Shown piece after piece: positions 24,662 through 32,707 of a stretch of 64,000 nucleotides of DNA. The DNA comes from Streptomyces sp. NBC_01244 (GTDB taxonomy: Bacteria > Actinomycetota > Actinomycetes > Streptomycetales > Streptomycetaceae), in contig NZ_CP108488.1 in NCBI RefSeq assembly GCF_035987325.1, positions 1,488,001-1,552,000 of the forward strand, read 5' to 3'. The notes under the pieces were generated by a model that saw only the letters and a list, made by a program, of their open reading frames with translations, made no database searches and was not told where the DNA came from. The translations under genes and the position numbers were made by a program. The stretch's first letter is position 1. Each line of letters starts with the position of its first letter.

Positions 24662-26431
24662 CTACTGGCCACCGCCGCCGTTGTCCGTACCTCCGTCCTG
24701 ACCCGCGTCGCCACCGGATCCGGGCTCGATCGGCGAGGGCGAGGGCGGGGGCGGCGGGCGCTGGGGCCGCGCCGAAGTCACCGGCGGGGGCGGCGGCGGG
24801 AGCTCGGGCTGTGTCGAGACCAGCGGCGGGGGTGTCGGCTTCGGCGGCTCAGGCCGCACCGAGGTCGCCGGGGGCTCGGGAACCACCGGCGCCGCCGAGG
24901 AGACCTTGGGCGGGGCCGGAGACCGTGGTTCCGACGAGCTCCGCGAGGGTGACGGCGCCACCGCGCTCTTCGAGGGCGACACGGACGGCGTCGGCGAGGT
25001 CGCCCGCCGGTCCGCGGACGGTGAGGTGGAGGCCGACTCGGACACCGAGGCGGATGCGGACGGCGACTCGGAGGGGGACTCCGACCCGGTCACCGACGCC
25101 GACACCGACTCCGAAGGCGACTCCGACGGGGACTCGGACGCCGACTCCGAGGCCGACTCGGACGGGGACTCGGACGGGGACTCCGAGACGGACTCAGAGA
25201 CGGACTCCGAAGGCGAGACCGACTCCGAAGGCGACTCGGAGGGCGACTCGGACGGGGACTTCGACGGAGACTCGGACGGCGACACCGACGGCGACGGCGA
25301 CGGCGACGGCGAGGTGAGCGTCGGCGACGGGGAAGTGAGCGTCGGGGACGGCGAGGTGAACGTCGGCGACGGCGGCGGGGTGGTGAAGATCGGCGTCGGG
25401 ATCACCGGCGGCGGGATCGGCCTGTCGTGCCGGCCGCGGTGGTCACCCCGGTCGCGCTCGAACCAGCGCCGGTCGTGGTAGTCGTAGATCACGAAGTTGT
25501 TCACGATGGTCACGGACGGCGCGATGACCACGACCCGCGAGGGCTGGTACGAGGTCCAAGGCTGCCCGAACCGCTTCGGGTTGGCCTGCAGCGCCACCGG
25601 CGGCCCGAGCGGGTTCCCGCAGGCGCAGCGCACCCGGGGCACCCCGCGGTCGTCCACGAGCACCGCGGTCCCGGCCTGGAGCACGGCCTGGTAGCTGGTG
25701 GGGGCGCCGTCCCGGTAGCCGTGGTTGGTGACCCGGGTGTCCACCCGGAGCTGGACCGGGGTGAGGGAGCGCAGGTAGCCCGGCACGGCCGTCGGCTGGA
25801 TGCCGAGCGAGGAGGCGAAGGCGGCGTTCTTTGCGGGCTGCGCCGAGAGCACCCGGATCTGCTTCTCGACGTCGCAGCTGGCCACGTTGCTCGTGCCCCC
25901 GTACAGCTCGGGCGAGGCTCCGCTGACGCTGCGGGTGGCCGTGGTTCCCGTGGCCGACGGGGCCTTCGACTCGGGCTTCGTCTGCGTCGTCGGGGGCGGC
26001 GGGCTCTCGGGCGGGGCCGTGGCGTCCTTGGCGGCGGTGGACTCGGTGAAGGGGTCGGGCCCCGACGCGGCGGCGGGCTGCAGGAAGACCTCGTTGCCCG
26101 CGGAGGTGGTGGTGCCCCCACCACCGCTGGGCCTGGTCAGGACGACGGCCAGGGTCACGGCGGCGGCGAGGGCGACGATCGTGGTGGCGAGCCGGGGAAC
26201 GGAGCGCCACCAGGCCTTGTGCGGGGGCTCGGGCGGCCCGGGGGGCACCCCGCTCCCGGATCCTCCGGGAGGGGCCGGCGGCGGAGGTGGCGGGGGGCCT
26301 TCACTGCCTCCGGACAGGGGCCCGGAAGGCGGGCCCGTGGGGCGCCCGGACGAGGACGACGGCGGCTGCGAGGGCGGCTGTGACGGCTGTGTCGGCCACG
26401 GCGGCTGCTGGCCGGAGGGTTGAGTGGTCAC
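24662..26431 (-). CDS. membrane-anchored protein with DUF6777-like domain and Ser/Glu/Pro tail
   Basis: 589 residues from GTG 26431 (GAAGA upstream). Order: ~75-residue Pro/Gln/Gly-rich cytoplasmic leader, one membrane helix (LATTIVALAAAVTLAVVL), an outside globular domain of ~230 residues starting NEVFLQPAAASGPDPFTEST, containing CDVEKQIRVL ... VPRVRCACGNPLGPP with a few Cys, then a long tail. The tail is ~140 residues of SPSES-type Ser/Glu/Pro repeats followed by Pro-rich KPTPPPLVSTQPELPPPP. I associate the globular part with the Streptomyces DUF6777 family from memory; function unknown. The tail could span the wall. Expression is divergent from the streptophobe gene. Confidence 0.72.
   Translation of the reverse strand: MTTQPSGQQPPWPTQPSQPPSQPPSSSSGRPTGPPSGPLSGGSEGPPPPPPPAPPGGSGSGVPPGPPEPPHKAWWRSVPRLATTIVALAAAVTLAVVLTRPSGGGGTTTSAGNEVFLQPAAASGPDPFTESTAAKDATAPPESPPPPTTQTKPESKAPSATGTTATRSVSGASPELYGGTSNVASCDVEKQIRVLSAQPAKNAAFASSLGIQPTAVPGYLRSLTPVQLRVDTRVTNHGYRDGAPTSYQAVLQAGTAVLVDDRGVPRVRCACGNPLGPPVALQANPKRFGQPWTSYQPSRVVVIAPSVTIVNNFVIYDYHDRRWFERDRGDHRGRHDRPIPPPVIPTPIFTTPPPSPTFTSPSPTLTSPSPTLTSPSPSPSPSVSPSESPSKSPSESPSESPSESVSPSESVSESVSESPSESPSESASESASESPSESPSESVSASVTGSESPSESPSASASVSESASTSPSADRRATSPTPSVSPSKSAVAPSPSRSSSEPRSPAPPKVSSAAPVVPEPPATSVRPEPPKPTPPPLVSTQPELPPPPPPVTSARPQRPPPPPSPSPIEPGSGGDAGQDGGTDNGGGGQ
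24960..25320. repeat. imprecise GACTCGGA-type repeat coding for SPSES units
   Basis: Degenerate 6-12-base repeats (GACTCGGACGGGGACTC and variants) encode the Ser-Pro-Ser-Glu tail of the minus-strand membrane protein. In-frame and low complexity, likely length-variable between strains. Confidence 0.75.
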
Positions 26432-26561
26432 GGGCTCTTCTTCCCAGGCGGAGGGGTTCCGGTCCCCTGTGGACGTTCCACTGCGGACCCTGCGGACCCT
26501 GCGGCCCTTCGGACCCTGCAGACCTTCCGGGCCCTTGCGGCCCCTGCGGACGGTGCTCCGT

Positions 26562-26589
26562 GGACGTTCCGTTACGGACGTTCCGTTAT
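26562..26589. repeat. 14-bp tandem repeat in divergent promoter region
   Basis: GGACGTTCCGTTAC and GGACGTTCCGTTAT lie head to tail; a third GGACGTTCC is at 26472-26480. Between these are CGGACCCTG-type repeats (26484-26525). The region separates the DUF6777-like and streptophobe genes and could hold regulator sites. Confidence 0.6.
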
Positions 26590-26699
26590 GGAACTTCCGC
26601 GGATCATCAGCGGAAATCTCCGGATTTAGTGCACTCCTGGCGACCATTGTGTGCGCCGTCCGGGTGGTGGCCGCAAGCGGAGCTGCCTACGGTGGCAGG

Positions 26700-28019
26700 G
26701 TGAGCTCTACAACGGCACCGGCCGCGCGAGCCTGGCGCGACGCCCTCGTCGCGGTCCTGGCGGGTTTCGTGGTCATGGCGGTCGTCGCCTCCGCGGGGCT
26801 CGCCCTCGCCGGCGCCGGCGATCTGCCCGGCGGCGCGTTCCCGCACGTGGTGGCCGCCGTCGTACTGATGGCCGCGGGCGGCTCGGTCGAGGTGACGGGC
26901 GGGGCCGGCTTCCTGGCGGGGGCCGACGCGAGCCTGTCCGTACTCCCCCTCTCCGTCAGCCTGGCCGGCGCGCTGACCGCCGGCTGGCTCTTCCTGCGTC
27001 CCCTGCACAACCGGGCCGTGGCGGGGACGCGCGAACTGCTCGCCCGCGCCGCGCCCTTGGTGTTCCTCTGGCTGGTGGCGCTGACCGGAGTCGCCCTGCT
27101 GGCCCGCCGGGACTTCGCGATCTCCACCGGCGATTCGATCATCGGCGACATCGGTGAAGTCCTCGATGCCGGCCCGATGGTGGGCTTCGAGGCCGCGATC
27201 CCCGCCTCCCTCGGCTTCGGACTGCTGTGGATCCTGGGCCTGTTGCTGATCGCCCTCCTGGTGTCCCGGCGCGCGCCGCTCCCGGCGGGGCTGGTCCGCT
27301 TCCACGCGGCGGTGCGGCCGGCGGCGTTCGCCGTGGTCGCGCTCCTCCTCGCGTACGTGGCCGTCGGGATCGGCGTCGCTCTGGTGGTGGCCGCGACCCA
27401 GGGGCACGCGGACCGCACGGTGGCGGTGATCCTGCTGGGCCTGCCCAACCTGGTCTGGCCCGCCCTCACGCTCGGCTTCGGCGGAGCCTGGGAGGGCAAG
27501 GCCGAGGGCCCGTTCGGGCTGCCCGTACCGCAGGTCCTGGACGAGGTGCTGCGCGCCACCGGCCAGGGCTCCGGCTCCGCCTCGGACCTGTCCACCATCG
27601 ACGTGGCCTCGCTCGCCGAGCGGGACTCCCGGGCCTGGTGGCTGGTCGTACTGGCCGTCGTCCTCCTGCTCGGCGCCGGTGCGCTGGCCGCCGCCCGTTC
27701 GCCCGCGCACGTCCGCCCCTGGCAGCACGCCCTCCACCTGGCCGTCGCCCTGGCCCTGGCGACCCTGGTGGTCTGCCTGCTGGCCCGGATCCAGGCCCAG
27801 TTCGGCCTCTCCCTGCTGGGCCTCGGCGACGTCTCCGACCTCAGCGGCGACGTGGAGCTGAGCCCGCTGCTCTGGCGCACGGTCGGCCTCGGCTTCCTCG
27901 CGGGCGCGGTGGCGGGCTTCCTCGGCGCCCTGCTCCCCCGGCGCCGGGGCGGACCCGGCCGCCAGGCCCCCGCCGCATCCGCCGAATCCGCCGGCCCGGC
28001 CGGCCCCGCCGCCCACTGA
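26700..28019 (+). CDS. streptophobe family polytopic membrane protein
   Basis: 439 residues from GTG 26700; a TACGGT seven bases earlier suggests a leaderless message. About ten hydrophobic helices, including ALVAVLAGFVVMAVVASAGL, LSVLPLSVSLAGALTAGWLF, ILGLLLIALLVSR, AFAVVALLLAYVAVGIGVAL and the Gly/Leu-rich LGLPNLVWPALTLGFGGAWE. I recognise it as the actinobacterial streptophobe family, named for hydrophobicity; no function is known. Codon usage is typical of the window. Orientation is divergent from the DUF6777-like gene. Confidence 0.78.
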   Translation: MSSTTAPAARAWRDALVAVLAGFVVMAVVASAGLALAGAGDLPGGAFPHVVAAVVLMAAGGSVEVTGGAGFLAGADASLSVLPLSVSLAGALTAGWLFLRPLHNRAVAGTRELLARAAPLVFLWLVALTGVALLARRDFAISTGDSIIGDIGEVLDAGPMVGFEAAIPASLGFGLLWILGLLLIALLVSRRAPLPAGLVRFHAAVRPAAFAVVALLLAYVAVGIGVALVVAATQGHADRTVAVILLGLPNLVWPALTLGFGGAWEGKAEGPFGLPVPQVLDEVLRATGQGSGSASDLSTIDVASLAERDSRAWWLVVLAVVLLLGAGALAAARSPAHVRPWQHALHLAVALALATLVVCLLARIQAQFGLSLLGLGDVSDLSGDVELSPLLWRTVGLGFLAGAVAGFLGALLPRRRGGPGRQAPAASAESAGPAGPAAH

Positions 28020-28105
28020 CCCGTCGCCCACCTCTTGCGCCGTTCGAGTGAACAGTCGCAAATCGGCTCATCGGGGGATCGTTTCCGCATGACACGCTCG
28101 TCTCC

Positions 28106-28495
28106 GTGAACATGACCAAAGGCCTGTTCCGGCCGCTTCACGCCGCTGGCCTGATCGCCCTCTCCGCGCTCGCCCTGACCCTCTCCACCGCCCTCCCCAC
28201 CCAGGCGACCGGCCCCGGCGCCCGCCACCTCTCCGGCGACACCGGCCGCAAGGACACCTCCGCCCAGGCGGTGTCCGTCAGCACGGTGTTCTGTCCGCGC
28301 GGTACGTCCGTGCAGTCCGGCGGGTACTCCACCACCCACTGGGACCACGGCCGCGACGGCACGCTCCGGCACAGCGTCCTGGCCTCCCACCCCGTCGTCG
28401 ACGCGGACGGCCGCAAGGGCTGGTACGCCTCGGCCGCACACGCCGAGGTCACGGCCCACGTCGTGTGCACGCCTTCCCCCGACCACGGGAACTAG
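28106..28495 (+). CDS. small secreted protein, unknown function
   Basis: 129 residues from GTG 28106. Signal peptide HAAGLIALSALALTLSTALPTQA. The mature part carries one repeat of a pattern common in actinobacterial exoproteins: an FCPRGTSVQSGGYSTTHWDH segment, then HSVLASHPVVDADGRKGWYA and a final AHVVC. The two Cys flank the module and probably form a disulfide. No enzyme motif is seen. It lies alone between the streptophobe gene and the kinase cassette. Confidence 0.7.
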   Translation: MNMTKGLFRPLHAAGLIALSALALTLSTALPTQATGPGARHLSGDTGRKDTSAQAVSVSTVFCPRGTSVQSGGYSTTHWDHGRDGTLRHSVLASHPVVDADGRKGWYASAAHAEVTAHVVCTPSPDHGN

Positions 28496-28537
28496 GGCGT
28501 CTCCCACTCCCCGGGACTCCTCGAACCATCCCTGGCC

Positions 28538-29524
28538 CTAGAACACCGGCAGGGCCCACCGGGGCGGTGGTGGCGGCGGCCCGTCGGAAGCCGCCCGGGC
28601 GGGCGGACGGACGAACGCCGCCACGCCGGGGCCCGCGCCCTCCCCCGCCCCCGCACGCCGCAGCGCCCCCGTGAACTCCAGGCAGCTTCCCCACCGGTCC
28701 TCCGGCGCCTTCGCGAGGGCCCGCGCCAGCACCTCGTCCACCCCCGCCGGCAGGCCCGCCCGCCGGGAGGACACGGCGGGCGGCGGATCGTACTGGTGGG
28801 CCCAGAGCAGGGCCATGTCGTCGTCGCGCTGGAACGGCGGGCCTCCGGCCAGGGTCTCGTAGACCACGCACCCCAGGCTGTAGACGTCGCACCGGCCGTC
28901 GACCGGCTTCCCGGCGATCTGCTCGGGCGCCACGTAGTCCAGGGTCCCGACGAACTGCCCGACGCTCGTGAACCCGGTCAGCGACAGCGATTTCTTCGTC
29001 AGCCCGAAGTCCGTCAGGTAGACGTGCTCGGGGTGTTCGCTGTCGGTACCGCCCGCGACCAGGATGTTGCCGGGTTTCACGTCCCGGTGCACCAGGTCGT
29101 GGGCGTGCGCCGCGTCCAGCGCCGAGGCGACCTGGCCCGCGATCCGGGCCGCCGCCTCCACGGGCAGCGGGCCCGTCCGGTCCAGCATGGCCCGCAGGTC
29201 CTGGCCGGCCACGTACCGCATGGCGATGTAGAGCATCCCGTCGGTCTCCCCCGCCTCGAAGACGGGCACGATGTGCGGGTGGTCGATGGCCGCCGCCACC
29301 TTGGACTCGTGCGCGAACCGCTGCCGGAAGACGTCGTTGCGCGCGAGTTCGGGTGCGAGGAGTTTCAACGCGACGGTCCGGTCCAGCCGTACGTCGTGCG
29401 CGCGGTAGACGACCGCCATCCCGCCGCGCCCGATCTCGGCCTCCACCACGTACCCGGCGATCCGCCGCCCGCGCAGGTCGGACTCCCGCCCGCGGAACGG
29501 CTCCGCACCCGGATCGGAGCCCAT
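28538..29524 (-). CDS. Ser/Thr protein kinase (PknF-like, soluble)
   Basis: 328 residues from ATG 29524. Complete Hanks-type kinase: Gly loop IGRGGMAVVYRA, Lys54 in VALKLL, catalytic loop HRDVKPGNI (Asp148), DFG Asp172 in LTDFGLTKKS, activation-segment TGFTSVGQFVGTLDYVAPEQ, and APE-like motif. After ~residue 285 it has only a Pro/Ala-rich tail (RPPARAASDGPPPPPPRW), no membrane helix or PASTA domains. It is the last gene of a minus-strand trio with a small protein and a double-FHA ABC transporter; its ATG overlaps the preceding stop (TGATG). Likely role: phosphorylating the FHA transporter or partner. Confidence 0.9.
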   Translation of the reverse strand: MGSDPGAEPFRGRESDLRGRRIAGYVVEAEIGRGGMAVVYRAHDVRLDRTVALKLLAPELARNDVFRQRFAHESKVAAAIDHPHIVPVFEAGETDGMLYIAMRYVAGQDLRAMLDRTGPLPVEAAARIAGQVASALDAAHAHDLVHRDVKPGNILVAGGTDSEHPEHVYLTDFGLTKKSLSLTGFTSVGQFVGTLDYVAPEQIAGKPVDGRCDVYSLGCVVYETLAGGPPFQRDDDMALLWAHQYDPPPAVSSRRAGLPAGVDEVLARALAKAPEDRWGSCLEFTGALRRAGAGEGAGPGVAAFVRPPARAASDGPPPPPPRWALPVF

Positions 29525-30150
29525 CAGCCCGTCTCCGGCCCGGGCAGCTCCACGATCTTCGTGGGTTCGTGCGGAACGTGCGGAACATCTCGTACGTCGC
29601 CACCGCCCTCGGTGTCGGCTTCCGCAGGCGGTGTCTGGGGCGCGGGCGGGGCACCGGGTCCCGCGACGACCGCGTAGGTGGCCAGGCGGCTCCCGTCCCC
29701 GTACATCCACCGTCCCGCCGTCTCGTCGTAGAGCCACACGGACTCCCCGTCGACGACGACGCCGACGCGCACTCCCCGCAGGGAGCGCCGGAAGGATTCG
29801 GGGTCGGTCCGCCCGGCCGCCAGGTCGGTGACGGCCCGCCGGTAGCGTTCCAGCTCCTCGGTGCAGCGGGCGAGCAGCGGCTGTGGGTCCTCGACGCGCG
29901 TCAGCGGCCGTCCGCCGGTCGGCGGGGGCTGCGGCACGGCGAGCAGCAGGCGTCCGTCCACCCAGGCGGACCACCCGTTGGCGCACAGGATCTCCCCCCA
30001 TTCCCCGCGCCGCGACAGCAGCCGTACGGGGAGGAAGGCGTCGAGCGGGACGGTCGGGCGGGACAGGTCCGGGGTCTCCCACGCGGGCAGGCCGTCCTGC
30101 GGGACGATGTGGGTGGGCCGGAAGTCCGCGGCTTGGCCGGGGCTGGTCAT
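29524..30150 (-). CDS. unknown protein between FHA-ABC transporter and kinase
   Basis: 208 residues from ATG 30150. No signal peptide or membrane helix. The N-terminal ~75 residues (LDAFLPVRLLSRRGEWGEIL, then CANGWSAWVDGRLLL) look like a small SH3-like beta barrel. A helical middle (LLARCTEELERYRRAVTDLA) and a beta segment (VGVVVDGESVWLYDETAGRW) follow, then an acidic tail. I do not recognise the family. It is encoded six bases downstream of the FHA-ABC gene and its stop overlaps the kinase start, so all three are co-expressed. It could be the kinase's adaptor or substrate; this is inference from position. Confidence 0.72.
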   Translation of the reverse strand: MTSPGQAADFRPTHIVPQDGLPAWETPDLSRPTVPLDAFLPVRLLSRRGEWGEILCANGWSAWVDGRLLLAVPQPPPTGGRPLTRVEDPQPLLARCTEELERYRRAVTDLAAGRTDPESFRRSLRGVRVGVVVDGESVWLYDETAGRWMYGDGSRLATYAVVAGPGAPPAPQTPPAEADTEGGGDVRDVPHVPHEPTKIVELPGPETG

Positions 30151-30155
30151 CGCGG

Positions 30156-32504
30156 CTACTTCCGCATGATGGCCGGCTCGTGGCGGCGCAGCACCCGGCC
30201 CGTCAGCACGCCGAACAGCACGGCAAGGGCTGCCAGCATCCCGACCTCAATGAGCCACAGGCGGGGCTTGTGGTCGAACAGCGGGTCCTGGGTGATCTTG
30301 CCGGGCACGATGGCTCCGAGGTCGATGGTGGCCGACATCGCGCCCATGGCCCAGCGGGCCGGCACGAACCAGGCGAACTGTTCGATGACGGGGACCCCGG
30401 TGAGTTTCAGCAGGGAGCCGCAGAAGACGACCTGCACGATGGTGAGCAGGACCAGCAACGGCATGGTGACCTCTTCCTTGGACACCAGGGCGGAGATCAG
30501 CAGTCCGAGCACCATGGCGGTGACGGACAGCAGGGCGACGACCAGGGTGATCTCGATGAGCGGTGGCAGGAACAGGCCCTTGCCGCCCGGGGCGTTGGTC
30601 TTGACTCCGGCGAGGCCGACCAGGGTGAGGACCACCGCCTGGGCGATGGTGATGGCGCCGAGGACGACCACCTTCGACATCAGGTAGGCGGACCGGGAGA
30701 GTCCCACGGCGCGTTCGCGCTGGTAGATGACGCGTTCCTTGACCAGTTCACGGACGGCGTTGGCGGCTCCGGTCAGGACACCGCCGACGCACAGGATGAA
30801 CAGCGCGTTGAGCGCCGTCTCCGCGGTGAGCTCGCTGCCGGCCAAGGCGCGGGCCATGGCGCCCATGACGAACGGCAGGGCGACCATGATGATCAGGAAG
30901 GTGCGGTCGGCGCTGAGCACGGCGGCGTAGCGGCGGATCAGGGTGGAGAGCTGCGAAGCCCAGGACTGCGCCTTGGGCGGCGGCTTCGGCGCGACGCCGG
31001 CGGCCCGGTCGCCGGCACCGGCGAGCGGGACCCGGCCGGCGACGTCGACATAGCGGCCGTACAGCGGCGAGGCCCGGTGCTCCCCGGCCCAGTCCCGCTC
31101 GCGCTCGTTCTCGAAGGCTTCGAAGGCCTCGGGCCACTGCTCGAAGCCGAAGAATCCGAGCGCCTCGTCCGGAGGCCCGTAGTAGGCGATGCGGCCGCCG
31201 GGCGCGAGGACCAGGAGGCGGTCGCAGACGCTCAGGTTGAGCACGCTGTGGGTGACGACGATGACCGTGCGGCCGTCGTCGGCGAGGCCGCGCAGCATGT
31301 TCATCACCGAGCGGTCCATGCCCGGGTCGAGTCCGGAGGTGGGCTCGTCCAGGAAGAGCAGGGAGGGCTTGGTGAGCAGTTCCAGGGCGACGGAGACCCG
31401 TTTGCGCTGACCGCCGGAGAGGCTGTGGATGGGCTGGTCGGCACGCTGCTGGAGGCCGAGTTCGCCGATCACCTCGTCGACCCGGGCCTCGCGTTCGGCC
31501 TTGGCGGTGTCCTGCGGGAAGCGCAGCTCGGCGGCGTAGACGAGGGCGCGGCGCACGGTGAGCTGCGCGTGCAGGATGTCGTCCTGCGGGACGAGGCCGA
31601 TGCGGCTGCGCAGTTCGGCGTAGTCCCGGTAGAGGTCGCGGCCGTCGTAGAGGACGGTGCCGTGGTCGGCGGGGCGCAGGCCGGTCAGCGCGCCGAGCAG
31701 GGTGGACTTGCCGGCGCCGCTGGGGCCCACCACCGCGAGCAGGGTGGTGGCGCCGACGGGGAAGGAGACGTGGTCGAGGAGGGTCTTGCGGCCCTGGTCG
31801 ACGGCCACGCCGAGGTCCTGGACGTCGAGGGAGACCTCGCCGGTGTCCACGTACTCCTGCAACTGGTCGCCGACCAGGCAGAAGGCGGAGTGGCCGATGC
31901 CGACGATGTCGCCCTCGCCGATGGCGGCGGCCCCGGCGAGGCGGGCACCGTTGAGGTAGGTGCCGTTGTGGCTGCCGAGGTCGGCGATCTCGTACCTGCC
32001 GTCGGGGCGGGCGCGCAGTTCGGCGTGGTGGCGGGAGACGACGAGGTCGTTGATGACGAGGTCGTTGTCGGGGCCGCGGCCGATGCGGACGGCGGCCCGG
32101 TCGGCCAGAGGGCGGACCGAGGTCGGCTGCCGGAAGGTGCTGGTCATGTCCGGGCGGGAGACCGAGGAGGGCCGGGAGACTACGGCCGGTTCGGCGAAGC
32201 GGACGCGCGGTCCGTCGGCGGCGCTGCCGAAGCGCAGTTCGCTGCCGACGCCGACCGCCCACTCGCGGACGCGGTGGCCGTCGACCCACGTGCCGTTGGT
32301 GCTGTCCTCGTCCTCCAGCGTCCAGTGGTCGCCGTCCGGACGCAGCACGGCGTGGTGCCAGGAGACGCGTGCGTCGTCGAGGCAGATCTCGCAGAGGGGG
32401 TCCCGGCCGACGTGGTACGTCCGGCGCGGGCTCATCGCGGTGGAACCCCTGTCCGTTTCCAGGAGGAGCTCTGGCGCGGTCGGCACACCGGGGCGCTGGG
32501 CCAT
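30156..32504 (-). CDS. double-FHA ABC transporter (Rv1747-like, ABCG type)
   Basis: 782 residues from ATG 32504. Two FHA domains: ~30-85 (YHVGRDPLCEICLDDARVSW, then HHAVL and STNGTWVDG) and ~140-195 (VRIGRGPDNDLVINDLVVSR, then HHAEL and SHNGTYLNG), both keeping the Arg/Ser/His/Asn phosphothreonine-binding residues. Then an ATPase module (Walker A GPSGAGKSTLLGAL, LSGGQRKRVSVALEL, LFLDEPTSGLDPG) and six membrane helices of the ABC2/ABCG type. It is the domain plan of M. tuberculosis Rv1747, which is regulated by the adjacent kinase PknF. Here a kinase gene also follows, after one small gene. Probable exporter of a lipid or glycolipid under kinase control. Confidence 0.92.
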   Translation of the reverse strand: MAQRPGVPTAPELLLETDRGSTAMSPRRTYHVGRDPLCEICLDDARVSWHHAVLRPDGDHWTLEDEDSTNGTWVDGHRVREWAVGVGSELRFGSAADGPRVRFAEPAVVSRPSSVSRPDMTSTFRQPTSVRPLADRAAVRIGRGPDNDLVINDLVVSRHHAELRARPDGRYEIADLGSHNGTYLNGARLAGAAAIGEGDIVGIGHSAFCLVGDQLQEYVDTGEVSLDVQDLGVAVDQGRKTLLDHVSFPVGATTLLAVVGPSGAGKSTLLGALTGLRPADHGTVLYDGRDLYRDYAELRSRIGLVPQDDILHAQLTVRRALVYAAELRFPQDTAKAEREARVDEVIGELGLQQRADQPIHSLSGGQRKRVSVALELLTKPSLLFLDEPTSGLDPGMDRSVMNMLRGLADDGRTVIVVTHSVLNLSVCDRLLVLAPGGRIAYYGPPDEALGFFGFEQWPEAFEAFENERERDWAGEHRASPLYGRYVDVAGRVPLAGAGDRAAGVAPKPPPKAQSWASQLSTLIRRYAAVLSADRTFLIIMVALPFVMGAMARALAGSELTAETALNALFILCVGGVLTGAANAVRELVKERVIYQRERAVGLSRSAYLMSKVVVLGAITIAQAVVLTLVGLAGVKTNAPGGKGLFLPPLIEITLVVALLSVTAMVLGLLISALVSKEEVTMPLLVLLTIVQVVFCGSLLKLTGVPVIEQFAWFVPARWAMGAMSATIDLGAIVPGKITQDPLFDHKPRLWLIEVGMLAALAVLFGVLTGRVLRRHEPAIMRK

Positions 32505-32626
32505 GGGGCGATTTTCCCACGATCCGGCGCGCCCGGCATAACCGCAGGTCAGGCGGGCGTTATGGGTAATGACAACGGTCCCCGTTGCAGCCTTTGCCCA
32601 TCGCCCCGAGGTGCGCTTCACTTCAG

Positions 32627-32662
32627 GCGACACGTACGGAAGTCAGCCGACACGTGCGGAAG
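32627..32662. promoter_or_regulatory. direct repeats upstream of the cation exporter gene
   Basis: GCGACACGTACGGAAG (32627-32642) and CCGACACGTGCGGAAG (32647-32662) are 14/16 identical and spaced 20 bp start to start, i.e. on the same face of the helix. They lie 46 bp before the CDF gene start and are candidate metal-regulator sites. Confidence 0.5.
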
Positions 32663-32707
32663 CGGAATCCACGCGCACGCCGCGCACCACGACTCACGGG
32701 GGACACC

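Noticed and set aside
24960..25320. Short regularly spaced repeats resembling a CRISPR array
   Set aside because: Units are degenerate, keep a reading frame and encode Ser-Pro-Ser-Glu repeats; there are no unique spacers or cas genes.
29353..30687. Plus-strand frame antisense to the kinase and transporter
   Set aside because: Composition is that of a shadow frame, and the minus strand has complete kinase and ABC motifs.
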